From NCBI GenBank assembly GCA_965232485.1, contig OZ246975.1:1488001-1552000 (forward strand): a DNA stretch of 64,000 bases. The letters run 5' to 3'. Position 1 is the stretch's first letter. The number at the start of each line of letters is the position of its first letter. A program made the position numbers and the translations under genes. The DNA comes from VXPQ01 sp965232485 (GTDB taxonomy: Bacteria; Bacteroidota; Rhodothermia; Rhodothermales; VXPQ01). The notes below the pieces were generated by a model. That model did no database searches. It was given only the letters and a program-made list of their open reading frames with translations, and was not told where the DNA came from. Positions 51,904 through 60,114 of this stretch are shown here, piece by piece.

Positions 51904-53433
51904 TCACAAGCCCTCCGAAACTTCGACGCCAAGTTCCTTGAGATACCCCTTCATCCGCGCCCGAACATCGACCAGTTCCGCCTCGATCTGTTCGATTTCT
52001 TTCTGCACGGCCGCTACGTCGATCTCTTCTTCGGGTTCGAACGTGTCCACATAGCGCGGAATGTTCAGGTTGTATCCGTTGTCGGCGATCTCCTCCGGGC
52101 TGGCAAGGTGCGAATACTTTTCTACCGCCTCCCGGGCCTTATAGGTCTTCAGCGCCTTGTCCACATGCGCCTCGTTCATCACATTCCGGGCCTTATCCGG
52201 CGTAAAATCCTTGCTCGCATCGATAAAGAGCACATCGCGGCGCGCCTCGTTTTCTCCGCCTTGCTCGCGAGAGCGGTCGAACACGAGAATGGCTACGGGA
52301 ATGCCGGTCGTAGAGAAAAGATTGGCGGGCAACCCTACCACGGCGTCAAGGAGGTTCTCCTCGATCAGGGTCTGTCGGATTCGTCCTTCCGCCCGGCTCC
52401 TGAACAGAACGCCATGCGGAACGATCACGGCCACGCGGCCGCTCTGGCGTTTTGCGATCTCTATCATGTGCGTGATGAACGCATAATCGCCTTTCGATTT
52501 GGGCGGGACTCCGCGCCAAAAACGCTTATGCGGATCGGTCTCCGCATTTTCGGCGCCCCATTTGTCCAGCGAGAAAGGCGGATTCGCGACCACGATATCG
52601 AAGCGCATCAACCGGTCGCCCTCAATCAGGGCCGGACCGTTCAGCGTGTCGCACCATTCGATGCGGGCGGCGTCCTTCGCGTGCAAGAACATGTTCATGC
52701 GCGCCAGCGCCCAGGTGGCGCCGTTCACCTCCTGGCCATACAGCGCGAAATTGTCCGAACCCACTTCCCTTGAAGCATGGATCAGAAGCGAGCCGGAGCC
52801 GCAGGCCGGATCGCAGATCGTATGGCCGGAACGAGGAGCGGCGAGTTTCGCCAGCAGTTTCGAAACCGCCGCCGGGGTATAGAATTCGCCCGCCTTCTTG
52901 CCGGCGTCGGAAGCGAAACGGGAAATCAGATAGATGTAGCATTCGCCGATAATATCCTCGTGCACGCGAGAGGGCCGCAGATCCATTTCCGGCCTGGCGA
53001 AATCCTCCAGAAGGTTTTTCAGGCGCCGATTACGGTCCTTCGCCCGTCCAAGATTGGCTTCCGAGTTAAAGTCGATGTTTCGAAAAACGCCTTCCAGCTT
53101 CTGGCGGTTGGCGTCCTCGATGGTCTCCAGCGCAATATTGATGCGCTCGCCGATATTGGCCTCGTCCCTCGCCGCGTAAAGATCGTAGAAACTCGCATTG
53201 TCGGGCAATACGAACCGTTCGCGCTGCAGCCTGCGCCCGATGCGCACCTGGTCATCTCCATATTGCTTGCGATACGTTTCAAGCCGGTCGTTCCACAGGT
53301 CCGAAATGTACTTGAGGAAAAGCATCACGAGGATGTAGTCCTTGTACTGACCTGCATCGACGACGCCCCGGAAGGTATCGCAAGCGGCCCACGCCGTCCG
53401 ATTGACTTGTTGCTGCGTCAGCTGCTCGTTCAT
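51904..53433 (-). CDS. hsdM: Type I DNA methyltransferase subunit HsdM (system 2)
   Basis: A 509-aa N6-adenine methyltransferase of ordinary length. The N-terminal HsdM helical domain (AWAACDTFRGVVDAGQYKDY) is followed by the SAM-binding CDPACGSGSLL (207-217) and the catalytic NPPF (284-287). A predicted C-terminal coiled coil (EEEIDVAAVQKEIEQIEAEL) would contact HsdS. It starts three bases after the half-size hsdS-like gene and ends one base before the chimera start. The operon order is therefore S(half)-M-RhuM/S-R-metallopeptidase fragment. Confidence 0.94.
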   Translation of the reverse strand: MNEQLTQQQVNRTAWAACDTFRGVVDAGQYKDYILVMLFLKYISDLWNDRLETYRKQYGDDQVRIGRRLQRERFVLPDNASFYDLYAARDEANIGERINIALETIEDANRQKLEGVFRNIDFNSEANLGRAKDRNRRLKNLLEDFARPEMDLRPSRVHEDIIGECYIYLISRFASDAGKKAGEFYTPAAVSKLLAKLAAPRSGHTICDPACGSGSLLIHASREVGSDNFALYGQEVNGATWALARMNMFLHAKDAARIEWCDTLNGPALIEGDRLMRFDIVVANPPFSLDKWGAENAETDPHKRFWRGVPPKSKGDYAFITHMIEIAKRQSGRVAVIVPHGVLFRSRAEGRIRQTLIEENLLDAVVGLPANLFSTTGIPVAILVFDRSREQGGENEARRDVLFIDASKDFTPDKARNVMNEAHVDKALKTYKAREAVEKYSHLASPEEIADNGYNLNIPRYVDTFEPEEEIDVAAVQKEIEQIEAELVDVRARMKGYLKELGVEVSEGL

Positions 53434-53436
53434 TGT

Positions 53437-54036
53437 TCAATGGCTATTGGGTTCAGTAGCGCGGCTACTGCGTTTTATCTGTTCTCTAAGAACCCGGCTT
53501 GTAATCTTTCTTCTTTTTTCGGCAAGCAGGAGCATTAGCGCCTTCTCCCGCTTCGAGAGTGCGTCCGTTGCTACTATCCTCTGCTGGGTCTCGACGTCCG
53601 GTATATCGAGGCAGAGATCGTTCAGGACCGATCTCGGTATCATGCGTATGTTGGTCCCTCGGGCCATTCTATCGAAATAGCGCTGCGCATCGGGTTGATT
53701 GATCGCCCACGCCAAATATGCCGGCGTAACGACGTCAAGCCTGGGACGAAGAACGATCAGGGGAAGAATCGCAAGGGCAGGCTCTGCCAGACGTTCATCC
53801 AGCGCCGATGCGGTGTTGCGATCCCCGCGCGAGCGGAAGACCACATCCCCCGCTCGCGCGAAATAGCGGTCTGGAAGTTCGCCCAATTCCACGCGAATCA
53901 GCGTATCGGGATCGACCGCTCCGTCCGCAGCGACATCGCGCAACTGGATCGCCGGCGCCCCGCCCTGTAAAACAGGCTGGAGACGACTCCGGGCGGTATA
54001 CCCGGTCTGGATCGTGCAAAGGTCCGCGATGCGCAT
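53437..54036 (-). CDS. Half-size HsdS-like specificity protein
   Basis: A 199-aa protein with one target-recognition-like domain: RIADLCTIQTGYTARSRLQP at the start, then AIQLRDVA, ARAGDVVFRSRGDRN and RMIPRSVLNDLCLDIPDVET. A single distal conserved helix follows (QQRIVATDALSKREKALMLL). Normal HsdS has two such halves. Single-domain forms can dimerise to give a symmetric specificity subunit, as known for truncated HsdS. With the chimera downstream lacking recognition domains, this may be the only DNA-reading subunit of system 2. First gene of the operon, with a palindrome and possible promoter just upstream. Confidence 0.72.
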   Translation of the reverse strand: MRIADLCTIQTGYTARSRLQPVLQGGAPAIQLRDVAADGAVDPDTLIRVELGELPDRYFARAGDVVFRSRGDRNTASALDERLAEPALAILPLIVLRPRLDVVTPAYLAWAINQPDAQRYFDRMARGTNIRMIPRSVLNDLCLDIPDVETQQRIVATDALSKREKALMLLLAEKRRKITSRVLREQIKRSSRATEPNSH

Positions 54037-54051
54037 GAAATGAAAATTTCT

Positions 54052-54103
54052 CTGTAGTTCGTCCTACAGCATACTATACGTACGTAAAAGGATTGGGTTT
54101 CAA
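54052..54103 (-). promoter_or_regulatory. Promoter with overlapping palindrome for R-M system 2
   Basis: On the minus strand TATAGT (54078-54073) could be a -10 box. The nearest -35-like hexamer, TTGAAA (54103-54098), is 19 bases away, which is loose. The palindrome CTGTAG-TTCGTC-CTACAG (54052-54069) covers the expected transcription start, as an operator would. It could also form a small RNA hairpin. It lies 16 bases before the start at 54036. Confidence 0.4.
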
Positions 54104-54109
54104 TTTTTT

Positions 54110-54541
54110 GCAGTAGGCGAGTTACTGTATTTTTTATGGGCGAAATAATGCCTGCGCCTTACCCTGATCCCTTCCGTACAAACACGGCAAAACGAGGGCC
54201 ATCGGGAATAACGCGCGCCGACGCATAATTTTTTCGCGACCCCAGGCTATATTCAAGCGGGCAGCGTGTCTTACGAGCTGCTCGCGATCCCCTGCGCTTG
54301 AAACGACACAGACAAGCGCGAAACGGTTTTTTTGATCGGGGTAACGATACGCTTGGCCTCTCATAAAGGCGCCCGGCTGAACGCCCAGGACGCAGGCCAC
54401 GCCATCGAAACGCTTTGGGAGCGCGGCGTGGTGGATTTCAGGGAGTAGGGGCCGTCTCTCGCGCTCCAGAGCGGGGCAAGGTGCAGGTTTTTGGAATCCA
54501 GAGCGCGAAAGAGGAGGCGTTCCAGACCATCAAAAGAAACG
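54110..54541. other. Intergenic stretch; possible protein-gene remnant on the plus strand
   Basis: No confident gene. On the plus strand an open segment 54302-54448 encodes a protein-like C-terminal piece (LIGVTIRLASHKGARLNAQD, then AGHAIETLWERGVVDFRE and a stop) preceded directly by a stop codon. It looks like the tail of a broken gene. An overlapping minus-strand frame (54134-54400) is less convincing. No structured RNA was recognised. Confidence 0.3.
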
Positions 54542-55438
54542 TCACTCAGAAGAGTCGAACGCTTCGGGGTCCTCTACAAACTTCTTGTACAACGCATCGA
54601 TGCGCGTTCCATCTTCCTCAGGAGTAAGATAGCGATAGGGTTTGCGCGTGCCAGAAACGGCTCTGGAGACATGTCCTCGAATCCAATCTATGATCCATTC
54701 ATCATTATCCGAACGCTTGGCAAGTTCGTCTTCGTCTTCTGTTATGGCCTGCGCCATCCGGATTAACTCGGCGTCTCCAATGGCAGAGGCAAGGTTAATG
54801 GCCCGAGACAACATAGACCAGTTTCCAAGGCCATTCTCGTTAGAAATGTATCGCAGGGCTATCTGCCGCAGCTGTTCCTGCTCAGAGGAGCTGAAGGCGT
54901 CCAGGCCCCAGTGATCGACCATTATTTGAAGAAGAAGGATTCCTCCAACAATATCCTCTTCGTATCCCGGTTCATGCGCATAAACGAACTCCAAGACGGG
55001 TTGGATAGCTTCCTTGCCCATGTCGATCCAGGGACTCATAGCTGAGCCACCAAGCCAGGGAAGAAGCACATCGATATAGGCGGGATCGCGCAGATCCAGC
55101 ACATCGCCAGCAAGATGAAAGCCGTACATGTAATTGTACTCTTCGGGCGGAGGCATCTCGCCACTCAGGTAGAATGCTCTCGTACGCTCGTTTTCACGCT
55201 CGAGCGAGAGGGCGAGCGCGTCGCGAAGTTGACGCGTTCGCTCCTCTTTCCGAACGTACATATAATCGCTTAGCGCTCGGGAAGCGGTCAGGCGATCCGG
55301 ACTCGCCAGGTCCTCCGCGATCTCGTGCTGAGGGCGATGAAGCGGAACCTCCTTCTGCTGAGCGAACGCAGAGGAAGCAACCGCCAGGAAGACCGGAAGG
55401 GCGAGAAGCGAAGCGGAGCGGAAAAAGCGGCGTATCAT
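54542..55438 (-). CDS. Exported helical (HEAT/ARM-like) protein, unrecognised
   Basis: A 298-aa protein starting at the ATG at 55438, with a signal peptide (RRFFRSASLLALPVFLAVAS, cut after AFA). The mature part is helical, with repeated units of about 35-40 residues resembling HEAT/ARM repeats (AYIDVLLPWLGG; EAIQPVLEFVYAHEPG; SRAINLASAIGDAELIRMAQ). It ends in an acidic tail. There are no catalytic motifs. It follows the M15-type gene by eight bases, so both are likely made from the promoter at 57291-57319. Confidence 0.6.
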   Translation of the reverse strand: MIRRFFRSASLLALPVFLAVASSAFAQQKEVPLHRPQHEIAEDLASPDRLTASRALSDYMYVRKEERTRQLRDALALSLERENERTRAFYLSGEMPPPEEYNYMYGFHLAGDVLDLRDPAYIDVLLPWLGGSAMSPWIDMGKEAIQPVLEFVYAHEPGYEEDIVGGILLLQIMVDHWGLDAFSSSEQEQLRQIALRYISNENGLGNWSMLSRAINLASAIGDAELIRMAQAITEDEDELAKRSDNDEWIIDWIRGHVSRAVSGTRKPYRYLTPEEDGTRIDALYKKFVEDPEAFDSSE

Positions 55439-55446
55439 GGCGCAGG

Positions 55447-57213
55447 CTAATCTGTGGATAGGAAGTCGGGGGGCGTGGTCAGAGGGTAAGGAGGAGGGTC
55501 TATCAGTTGAAAATGAATGTGGCCGCCAGGATACGTGCCCCATTCCGTATAACTGAAGTCGGTAAAGTGCTCATTCCTAATTTCAACAAGTCTAGCGTGG
55601 GTAACCGGATTTCCCTTAGGTCTCCCGGTCCTTACGTCAGCGGCCATCCCATACATGTGACGACTCGTATCCTTGAATATGCTCCCTGCCTTGTCGTTCC
55701 CTACAGGGCACCTGTAGCCGGAAGTAACCGGCATGGCCTTCTTGAAAACGCCTCGAATAACGAGAAGTCCCCCAAGAAGCTTCGGATGAATAATGCCATG
55801 GGGTTCATGTTGCTTTTCGTTGCCCCCTACCCAACCACCGTTGAGTTCCTTCCAGGGGAATAATTTATGCCCTCCCGTTTGCTTGAAATCGGTGCAGCGA
55901 GGAGTCCAGTACGGCGTTTCCCAGTGTTTATGGTCCTTACCATCATAGTAAGCCTGTCCGTATTCTTCGATAATATCGCAAATCGTCGAATCGACTTTCT
56001 GACCGTTGCACATGCAGGGTTCTTTTTTCGTGGTTTTAGTACTGTCTACGGGAGCAGAAGTGGTATCTGCAGGAGGGACCGTAAGACTATCCGGCGGTAT
56101 TGGCGGCGGTGGCGGAGCCGGTGGATTGATAGGCGGATTGATAGGCGGATTCCACGGCGGCGTATCCTTCGGAGGAGGAGGATCTGGAGTCGGTATAGGA
56201 GGGGGAGGATCAATACCACCGCCACCGCCACCACCACCGCCAGCCGGACAAGATTCTTCGCAAGTAGAGCCATTAGCTTGCAACCATTCAGTCGTATAAC
56301 CAGCATCGTGAGCATTCACGCAACCAGATGCGACGCCGTTATCATCTATGCAGATAGAAGCCTCCGAACACAGGTAACACTCCGTACAAGCGGCATTGCC
56401 GGCGTCGGAGGAAGACACGGGGTCTGACAAGCCATCCACAGAACCTGATTGTCCGCAAACCTTGACGGGATCGCCTAAAACAATAACGGTATCCCTGGAA
56501 GAAGGCGCAGGAGGAGGAGGGTTCGAATTTATCGAACAAGACTGACTGCAATAGGATCGTATATACTTCATTGCGGAAGACGGCACGCTACTGCACTTAC
56601 TGCCTCCGGTACCCAATCGTTTTTTTCCGTCAGTACCGGCCGAACAGCTCCAGATGCTCGGTTGACATATTTTGCAATCGGTATAGGTAACGCCAGGATA
56701 CATAACGACTTTCGCCTTCCCCTTCGCTATTTTGATATTAATGTAACCACCATTGAAAGAACCTGAAAAAGTGACGTAATTATTTGACGGCGGTTTAGGA
56801 GCAGGCATAGGCGTAGGGGTGGGCGCAGGCGGTGACGGCGGCGGCTTAGGAGGCAATGGTGACGGCGGAGTATGAGTATACAAATTGATCGAACAGGACT
56901 TGGTGCAATAGTTTTGTATGGCAGTCAATGCAGGACGCGTTGGAATACTGCATTGACTGCCTGCGACGCCCAATCGAATTTTCCCATCGTAACCTTTATT
57001 ACATTCCCAAATATGGGGATTGCATATCTGACAATTATTATAATAAACGCCTGGATACTTACCAACCTTTGCCGTATTCCCCGTTATTTCAAGGAGAACA
57101 TAACCTCCACGAAAAGAAGCTTTGAACGTAGAACTGCCCTGCGCAAGAGTTTCAGAGTCCGAAACGGACAGCAGGAGAAACAGCCCCGAAAGCAGGAAGA
57201 CGATCTTTTTCAT
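55447..57213 (-). CDS. Secreted Cys-rich protein with C-terminal M15-type peptidase domain
   Basis: A 588-aa protein with a signal peptide (KKIVFLLSGLFLLLSVSDSE). Two copies of a Cys-rich module follow, each with YPGVYYNNCQICNPHIWECN- or YPGVTYTDCKICQPSIWSCS-type sequence (about residues 35-115 and 145-225). Two proline-rich linkers and a third Cys cluster (CTECYLCSEASICI) come next. The C-terminal domain has the M15 D-Ala-D-Ala carboxypeptidase/endolysin pattern: SGYRCPVGN, SRHMYGMAADVR (SxHxxGxAxD) and GGHIHFQL. It may cut peptidoglycan peptides and bind the surface through the modules. The ATG at 57213 is chosen; a TTG at 57228 is the longer option. Confidence 0.75.
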   Translation of the reverse strand: MKKIVFLLSGLFLLLSVSDSETLAQGSSTFKASFRGGYVLLEITGNTAKVGKYPGVYYNNCQICNPHIWECNKGYDGKIRLGVAGSQCSIPTRPALTAIQNYCTKSCSINLYTHTPPSPLPPKPPPSPPAPTPTPMPAPKPPSNNYVTFSGSFNGGYINIKIAKGKAKVVMYPGVTYTDCKICQPSIWSCSAGTDGKKRLGTGGSKCSSVPSSAMKYIRSYCSQSCSINSNPPPPAPSSRDTVIVLGDPVKVCGQSGSVDGLSDPVSSSDAGNAACTECYLCSEASICIDDNGVASGCVNAHDAGYTTEWLQANGSTCEESCPAGGGGGGGGGIDPPPPIPTPDPPPPKDTPPWNPPINPPINPPAPPPPPIPPDSLTVPPADTTSAPVDSTKTTKKEPCMCNGQKVDSTICDIIEEYGQAYYDGKDHKHWETPYWTPRCTDFKQTGGHKLFPWKELNGGWVGGNEKQHEPHGIIHPKLLGGLLVIRGVFKKAMPVTSGYRCPVGNDKAGSIFKDTSRHMYGMAADVRTGRPKGNPVTHARLVEIRNEHFTDFSYTEWGTYPGGHIHFQLIDPPPYPLTTPPDFLSTD

Positions 57214-57290
57214 AGCGGAAGGAATCAAGATGAACCGAAGTCCAGCCGCAACCGGGCGCCGCCCCGGCCGGAGCCGGGCGCGACACTCCC

Positions 57291-57319
57291 AGCATAAGGC
57301 CCGCTTCGGATACCGTCAA
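57291..57319 (-). promoter_or_regulatory. Promoter within a duplicated upstream block (copy 2)
   Basis: On the minus strand TTGACG (57319-57314) and TATGCT (57296-57291) are 17 bases apart. They are about 70-80 bases ahead of the ATG at 57213. The block 57243-57365 matches 27198-27325 in front of another secreted-protein gene, with roughly three quarters of positions equal by eye. Confidence 0.6.
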
Positions 57320-57466
57320 GTCCTTTCGGATCGCCTTCGGCTCCAAATCGGCCCCAGCCCGTCCATGTGGGTTAGGTTACAAGTGTGCGATAGATGTCTG
57401 ATCCGTGTTCGGCATAACGGCTTCGCGAGTCTACACGCCCGGCGAAAAGAGAAAGATTCCTGTCCT

Positions 57467-57901
57467 TTACCAGAGGAACGGAGGCGCCCGTTCGCGGCGA
57501 TAGCTGGACGACTCGGAACATATGTGCAAGGGGGTATGCCTTAATGCTGCAACCGCCTTGTTGATCGCGATGAATTGCTGAATAAACCACGACCGTTGCG
57601 CACCCTCCCGCTGTAATTTGGCAAGCAGTTTCTGTTGGGCCATGTATCCCTTCTTGACTGACTTCAGGAGATCGCGGTTCTTGTCCCATTCGGGGAGCGC
57701 AACTCTGATCTCGTATCCGGACTGCTTATGCGTCTGGCCGGGCTGTTCACCGGCGATCATGAACTCCCTCTTGTGGATATTGACGAGGATGCCATCGACA
57801 GCCTCTTGGTCATGCATCGGTCGGGCTTGTGCTGCTTCCGGTGGAAGAGATGGTGCGTTGGCTTTGACTCGCCGTCGCGAGTGATGGTCTCGGTCAGCCA
57901 T
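57467..57901 (-). CDS. Doubtful small gene or gene remnant
   Basis: A 144-codon minus-strand frame from an ATG at 57901. Its middle looks protein-like and charged (AVDGILVNIHKREFMIAGEQ; LPEWDKNRDLLKSVKKGYMA), but both ends are Arg/Pro/Ser-rich and no family is recognised. No ribosome-binding site is evident. It may be a decayed mobile or defence gene. The opposite strand also has an open frame there, so coding is uncertain. Confidence 0.25.
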   Translation of the reverse strand: MADRDHHSRRRVKANAPSLPPEAAQARPMHDQEAVDGILVNIHKREFMIAGEQPGQTHKQSGYEIRVALPEWDKNRDLLKSVKKGYMAQQKLLAKLQREGAQRSWFIQQFIAINKAVAALRHTPLHICSESSSYRRERAPPFLW

Positions 57902-58164
57902 TTGGAGCGGTCTCGGTTTTGGACAGGTCGTTAAGATGGATTCCGATGCCGAGCAGGAAGCACCGAGATGACCAGGAAAAAGATAACGGGTCACAGCTGG
58001 CAAGGGCCGATGGTGCTGGAGGTGCCGGCAGGAGCGTGAGAACGTGCAGGTCACACGGCACGACCTTAACCCGCGCACCGCCTCGCGTGCGCCAGTGAAT
58101 ATCGCTGTGTGGAAGCAGTAATGTACGTGCAACTCGGTCCCGGCGCTCTCGGAAGCCTCCAACC

Positions 58165-58304
58165 GTGTAAAACGACAGCAGTTTGGTGTTATGTAGAGAT
58201 CAGAAACACCCTTGATGTTTCCGATCAATATAAATATACCCCACTCGTTCGAAAAGCCAGGATTACCCGCTGCACTTTAGTGTAAATTTGCTGTCGTTTT
58301 ACAC
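58165..58304. repeat. 140-bp element bounded by 16-bp perfect inverted repeats
   Basis: GTGTAAAACGACAGCA at 58165-58180 recurs exactly in inverse orientation at 58289-58304. The right arm overlaps a second, smaller palindrome (GTGTAAA to TTTACAC). The interior is AT-rich and non-coding. The right end lies three bases from the stop codon of the gene at 58308-60014. It could be a miniature transposable element, remaining ends of a lost IS, or a terminator-like structure. The rest of 57902-58307 holds nothing recognisable. Confidence 0.6.
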
Positions 58305-58307
58305 ACC

Positions 58308-60014
58308 CTAAGCGGTGGAAAGAGTTGATAGTATCTGTTTGATCGAATTTCGGACACGCCCGGCTAGGTCTTGGAAGTGTTTCCGAAGTGTACTGTGTGC
58401 TTTTCTCGCGCTTGCAACCGCCGCCTGTCTCCCCTTAGTATCTCCATGGGCTTTGACCGGATTTCGAAGGTTGTGAAGTTCCTTCAGTGGAGCGACCAAC
58501 GCCTTGGCCTGCTCCTCGGTATGTCCCGTAAGGGAAAGCACGACCTCAAGTAGCTTCAGTGACCCCCATTCCTTTTCAAAAGTGCCGGCTTTAGCGTTGA
58601 TGATGGACCTCAGGCCCTTAATGTCAAAGCCTTCGACTACCAAATGATCGAGCGCGAGAATTGCGTTGCCCCATTCTCCTATGGCATCTGTCGCAGGACA
58701 GAGCACTTCCTCAATCAACGCCTCGCCACGAAGTCGCCACCAAGTCGGGAGATCGCAATCTAACGATTCGACCTGTGCCTTCAACTCGGCAAGTGGGTCA
58801 TCCGCCATCGAGAATTCTCCAAGAATATCCGTTTGATAGGCTCGCCTGGATATATTGCCCTTTGGCCATTCGTTGAATGACTTCCAATAGAGTTGTTCCT
58901 CGTACGGCAACGTGGCCAGATAGCAGATGTAGGTATGCACCTGCCCAGCCTCGTTAATATCGTAGGTCTGAAGATACCAGGCACCCCGGCAACTTATGCT
59001 ACGATCATCGATCATGTATTTTTCAGGATCCTGCTTGTATTTCTGTAGAACCTCTGGGCGAAAGAACGCCGGGGATACCCCCCACGGCAAATCGGACTTT
59101 GTGAAATAGCTTACGAAGTGACCTGGCCCACAAGAGGTCTCCACACGACGGTTATTCTTCCAGTCAACGATTTTAAAGGAGGCGTATTGCTTCGTACTGG
59201 TATCCTCCTCTTCTTTCCACTCCTCGATCAAGTCATCTTCGGTCAGGTCTGTGTGAAGGACTATATGTCCGTTGGCGTAGCTGGCATGATTCGGGGTAAC
59301 ACAGCACCGATAGTAGAGATTCTCGTCTTGACAAATCCGTTCATCCTGTCCATCCCAACTCGAAAAGGCATCTGGCCCAACCCGGGTAACATCGAACTTC
59401 ATCACTAGGGCGGTATTGCTGAGCGCCATGTAAGTCGCAAGGTCATGCCCACGGATGGTAACTGCACGCACCCGTTGCCAAGGATCGGTGTACTCGTCGT
59501 CGAATACTGTGATAACGTTTTCCAAATCGCCATGATTATCGAGACGGCAATAGGCGCGCCGTTCATCCATGTAGTAAAGCGCAAGTGCATGCACGAGTTT
59601 CTGACTGATTTCTATAATTGGGCAATATGTTTTGACGCCTTCGAAGCTGCGCAGGAAGATTAGCTTTTCTCCGCCCACAAGCGTCCGACAACCAGAATCG
59701 CTGAGGGGAGGCTCAAGGCAGATCCGGTGTCCTTGTCCACCACCATGTAATCGTTGTATACACCAAGTTTCAGCAGCCATTGTCTGTGCACGGGCGATGT
59801 CATCATGATCTGGGGGATTGACAGCAGCACGCGGCACTAGGACAGCATGCGCAAAAAGGTATGGTCCGGAAGCGTATAGAACGATTTCCTCATTCGTCTT
59901 GCAGCTCTGCATAAGAAATCGAACACTTTGTTCGGCATCTTCAAGCCAATTCCCGACATCGGTAGCCGGCATACGGGCAAGGTCAATCAAAGACCGCAAA
60001 ATTGTTGAAGGCAT
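58308..60014 (-). CDS. Large unrecognised protein with HEPN-like C-terminus; candidate defence gene
   Basis: A 568-aa cytosolic protein with no recognised N-terminal family. The first 440 residues are mixed alpha/beta with several Cys and Trp. The C-terminal 120 residues are helical and contain LKELHNLRNPVKAHGDTKG, where R-x5-H matches the Rx4-6H motif of HEPN ribonuclease domains. A long basic helix follows. HEPN RNases act in abortive infection and toxin-antitoxin systems. The assignment rests on this one motif and the surroundings (defence genes, IS). The ATG at 60014 lies only ten bases from the edge of an IS, so its native promoter has been displaced. Confidence 0.5.
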   Translation of the reverse strand: MPSTILRSLIDLARMPATDVGNWLEDAEQSVRFLMQSCKTNEEIVLYASGPYLFAHAVLVPRAAVNPPDHDDIARAQTMAAETWCIQRLHGGGQGHRICLEPPLSDSGCRTLVGGEKLIFLRSFEGVKTYCPIIEISQKLVHALALYYMDERRAYCRLDNHGDLENVITVFDDEYTDPWQRVRAVTIRGHDLATYMALSNTALVMKFDVTRVGPDAFSSWDGQDERICQDENLYYRCCVTPNHASYANGHIVLHTDLTEDDLIEEWKEEEDTSTKQYASFKIVDWKNNRRVETSCGPGHFVSYFTKSDLPWGVSPAFFRPEVLQKYKQDPEKYMIDDRSISCRGAWYLQTYDINEAGQVHTYICYLATLPYEEQLYWKSFNEWPKGNISRRAYQTDILGEFSMADDPLAELKAQVESLDCDLPTWWRLRGEALIEEVLCPATDAIGEWGNAILALDHLVVEGFDIKGLRSIINAKAGTFEKEWGSLKLLEVVLSLTGHTEEQAKALVAPLKELHNLRNPVKAHGDTKGRQAAVASARKAHSTLRKHFQDLAGRVRNSIKQILSTLSTA

Positions 60015-60114
60015 TGGGATTAAAGAGGTGGTTCGGGTTGATTGGACAGATTTCGCGGGAATTTAAGGTGTACTGTTGCGATCTTGTTCCGACGCAATCA
60101 ACCAGACAAGACCC

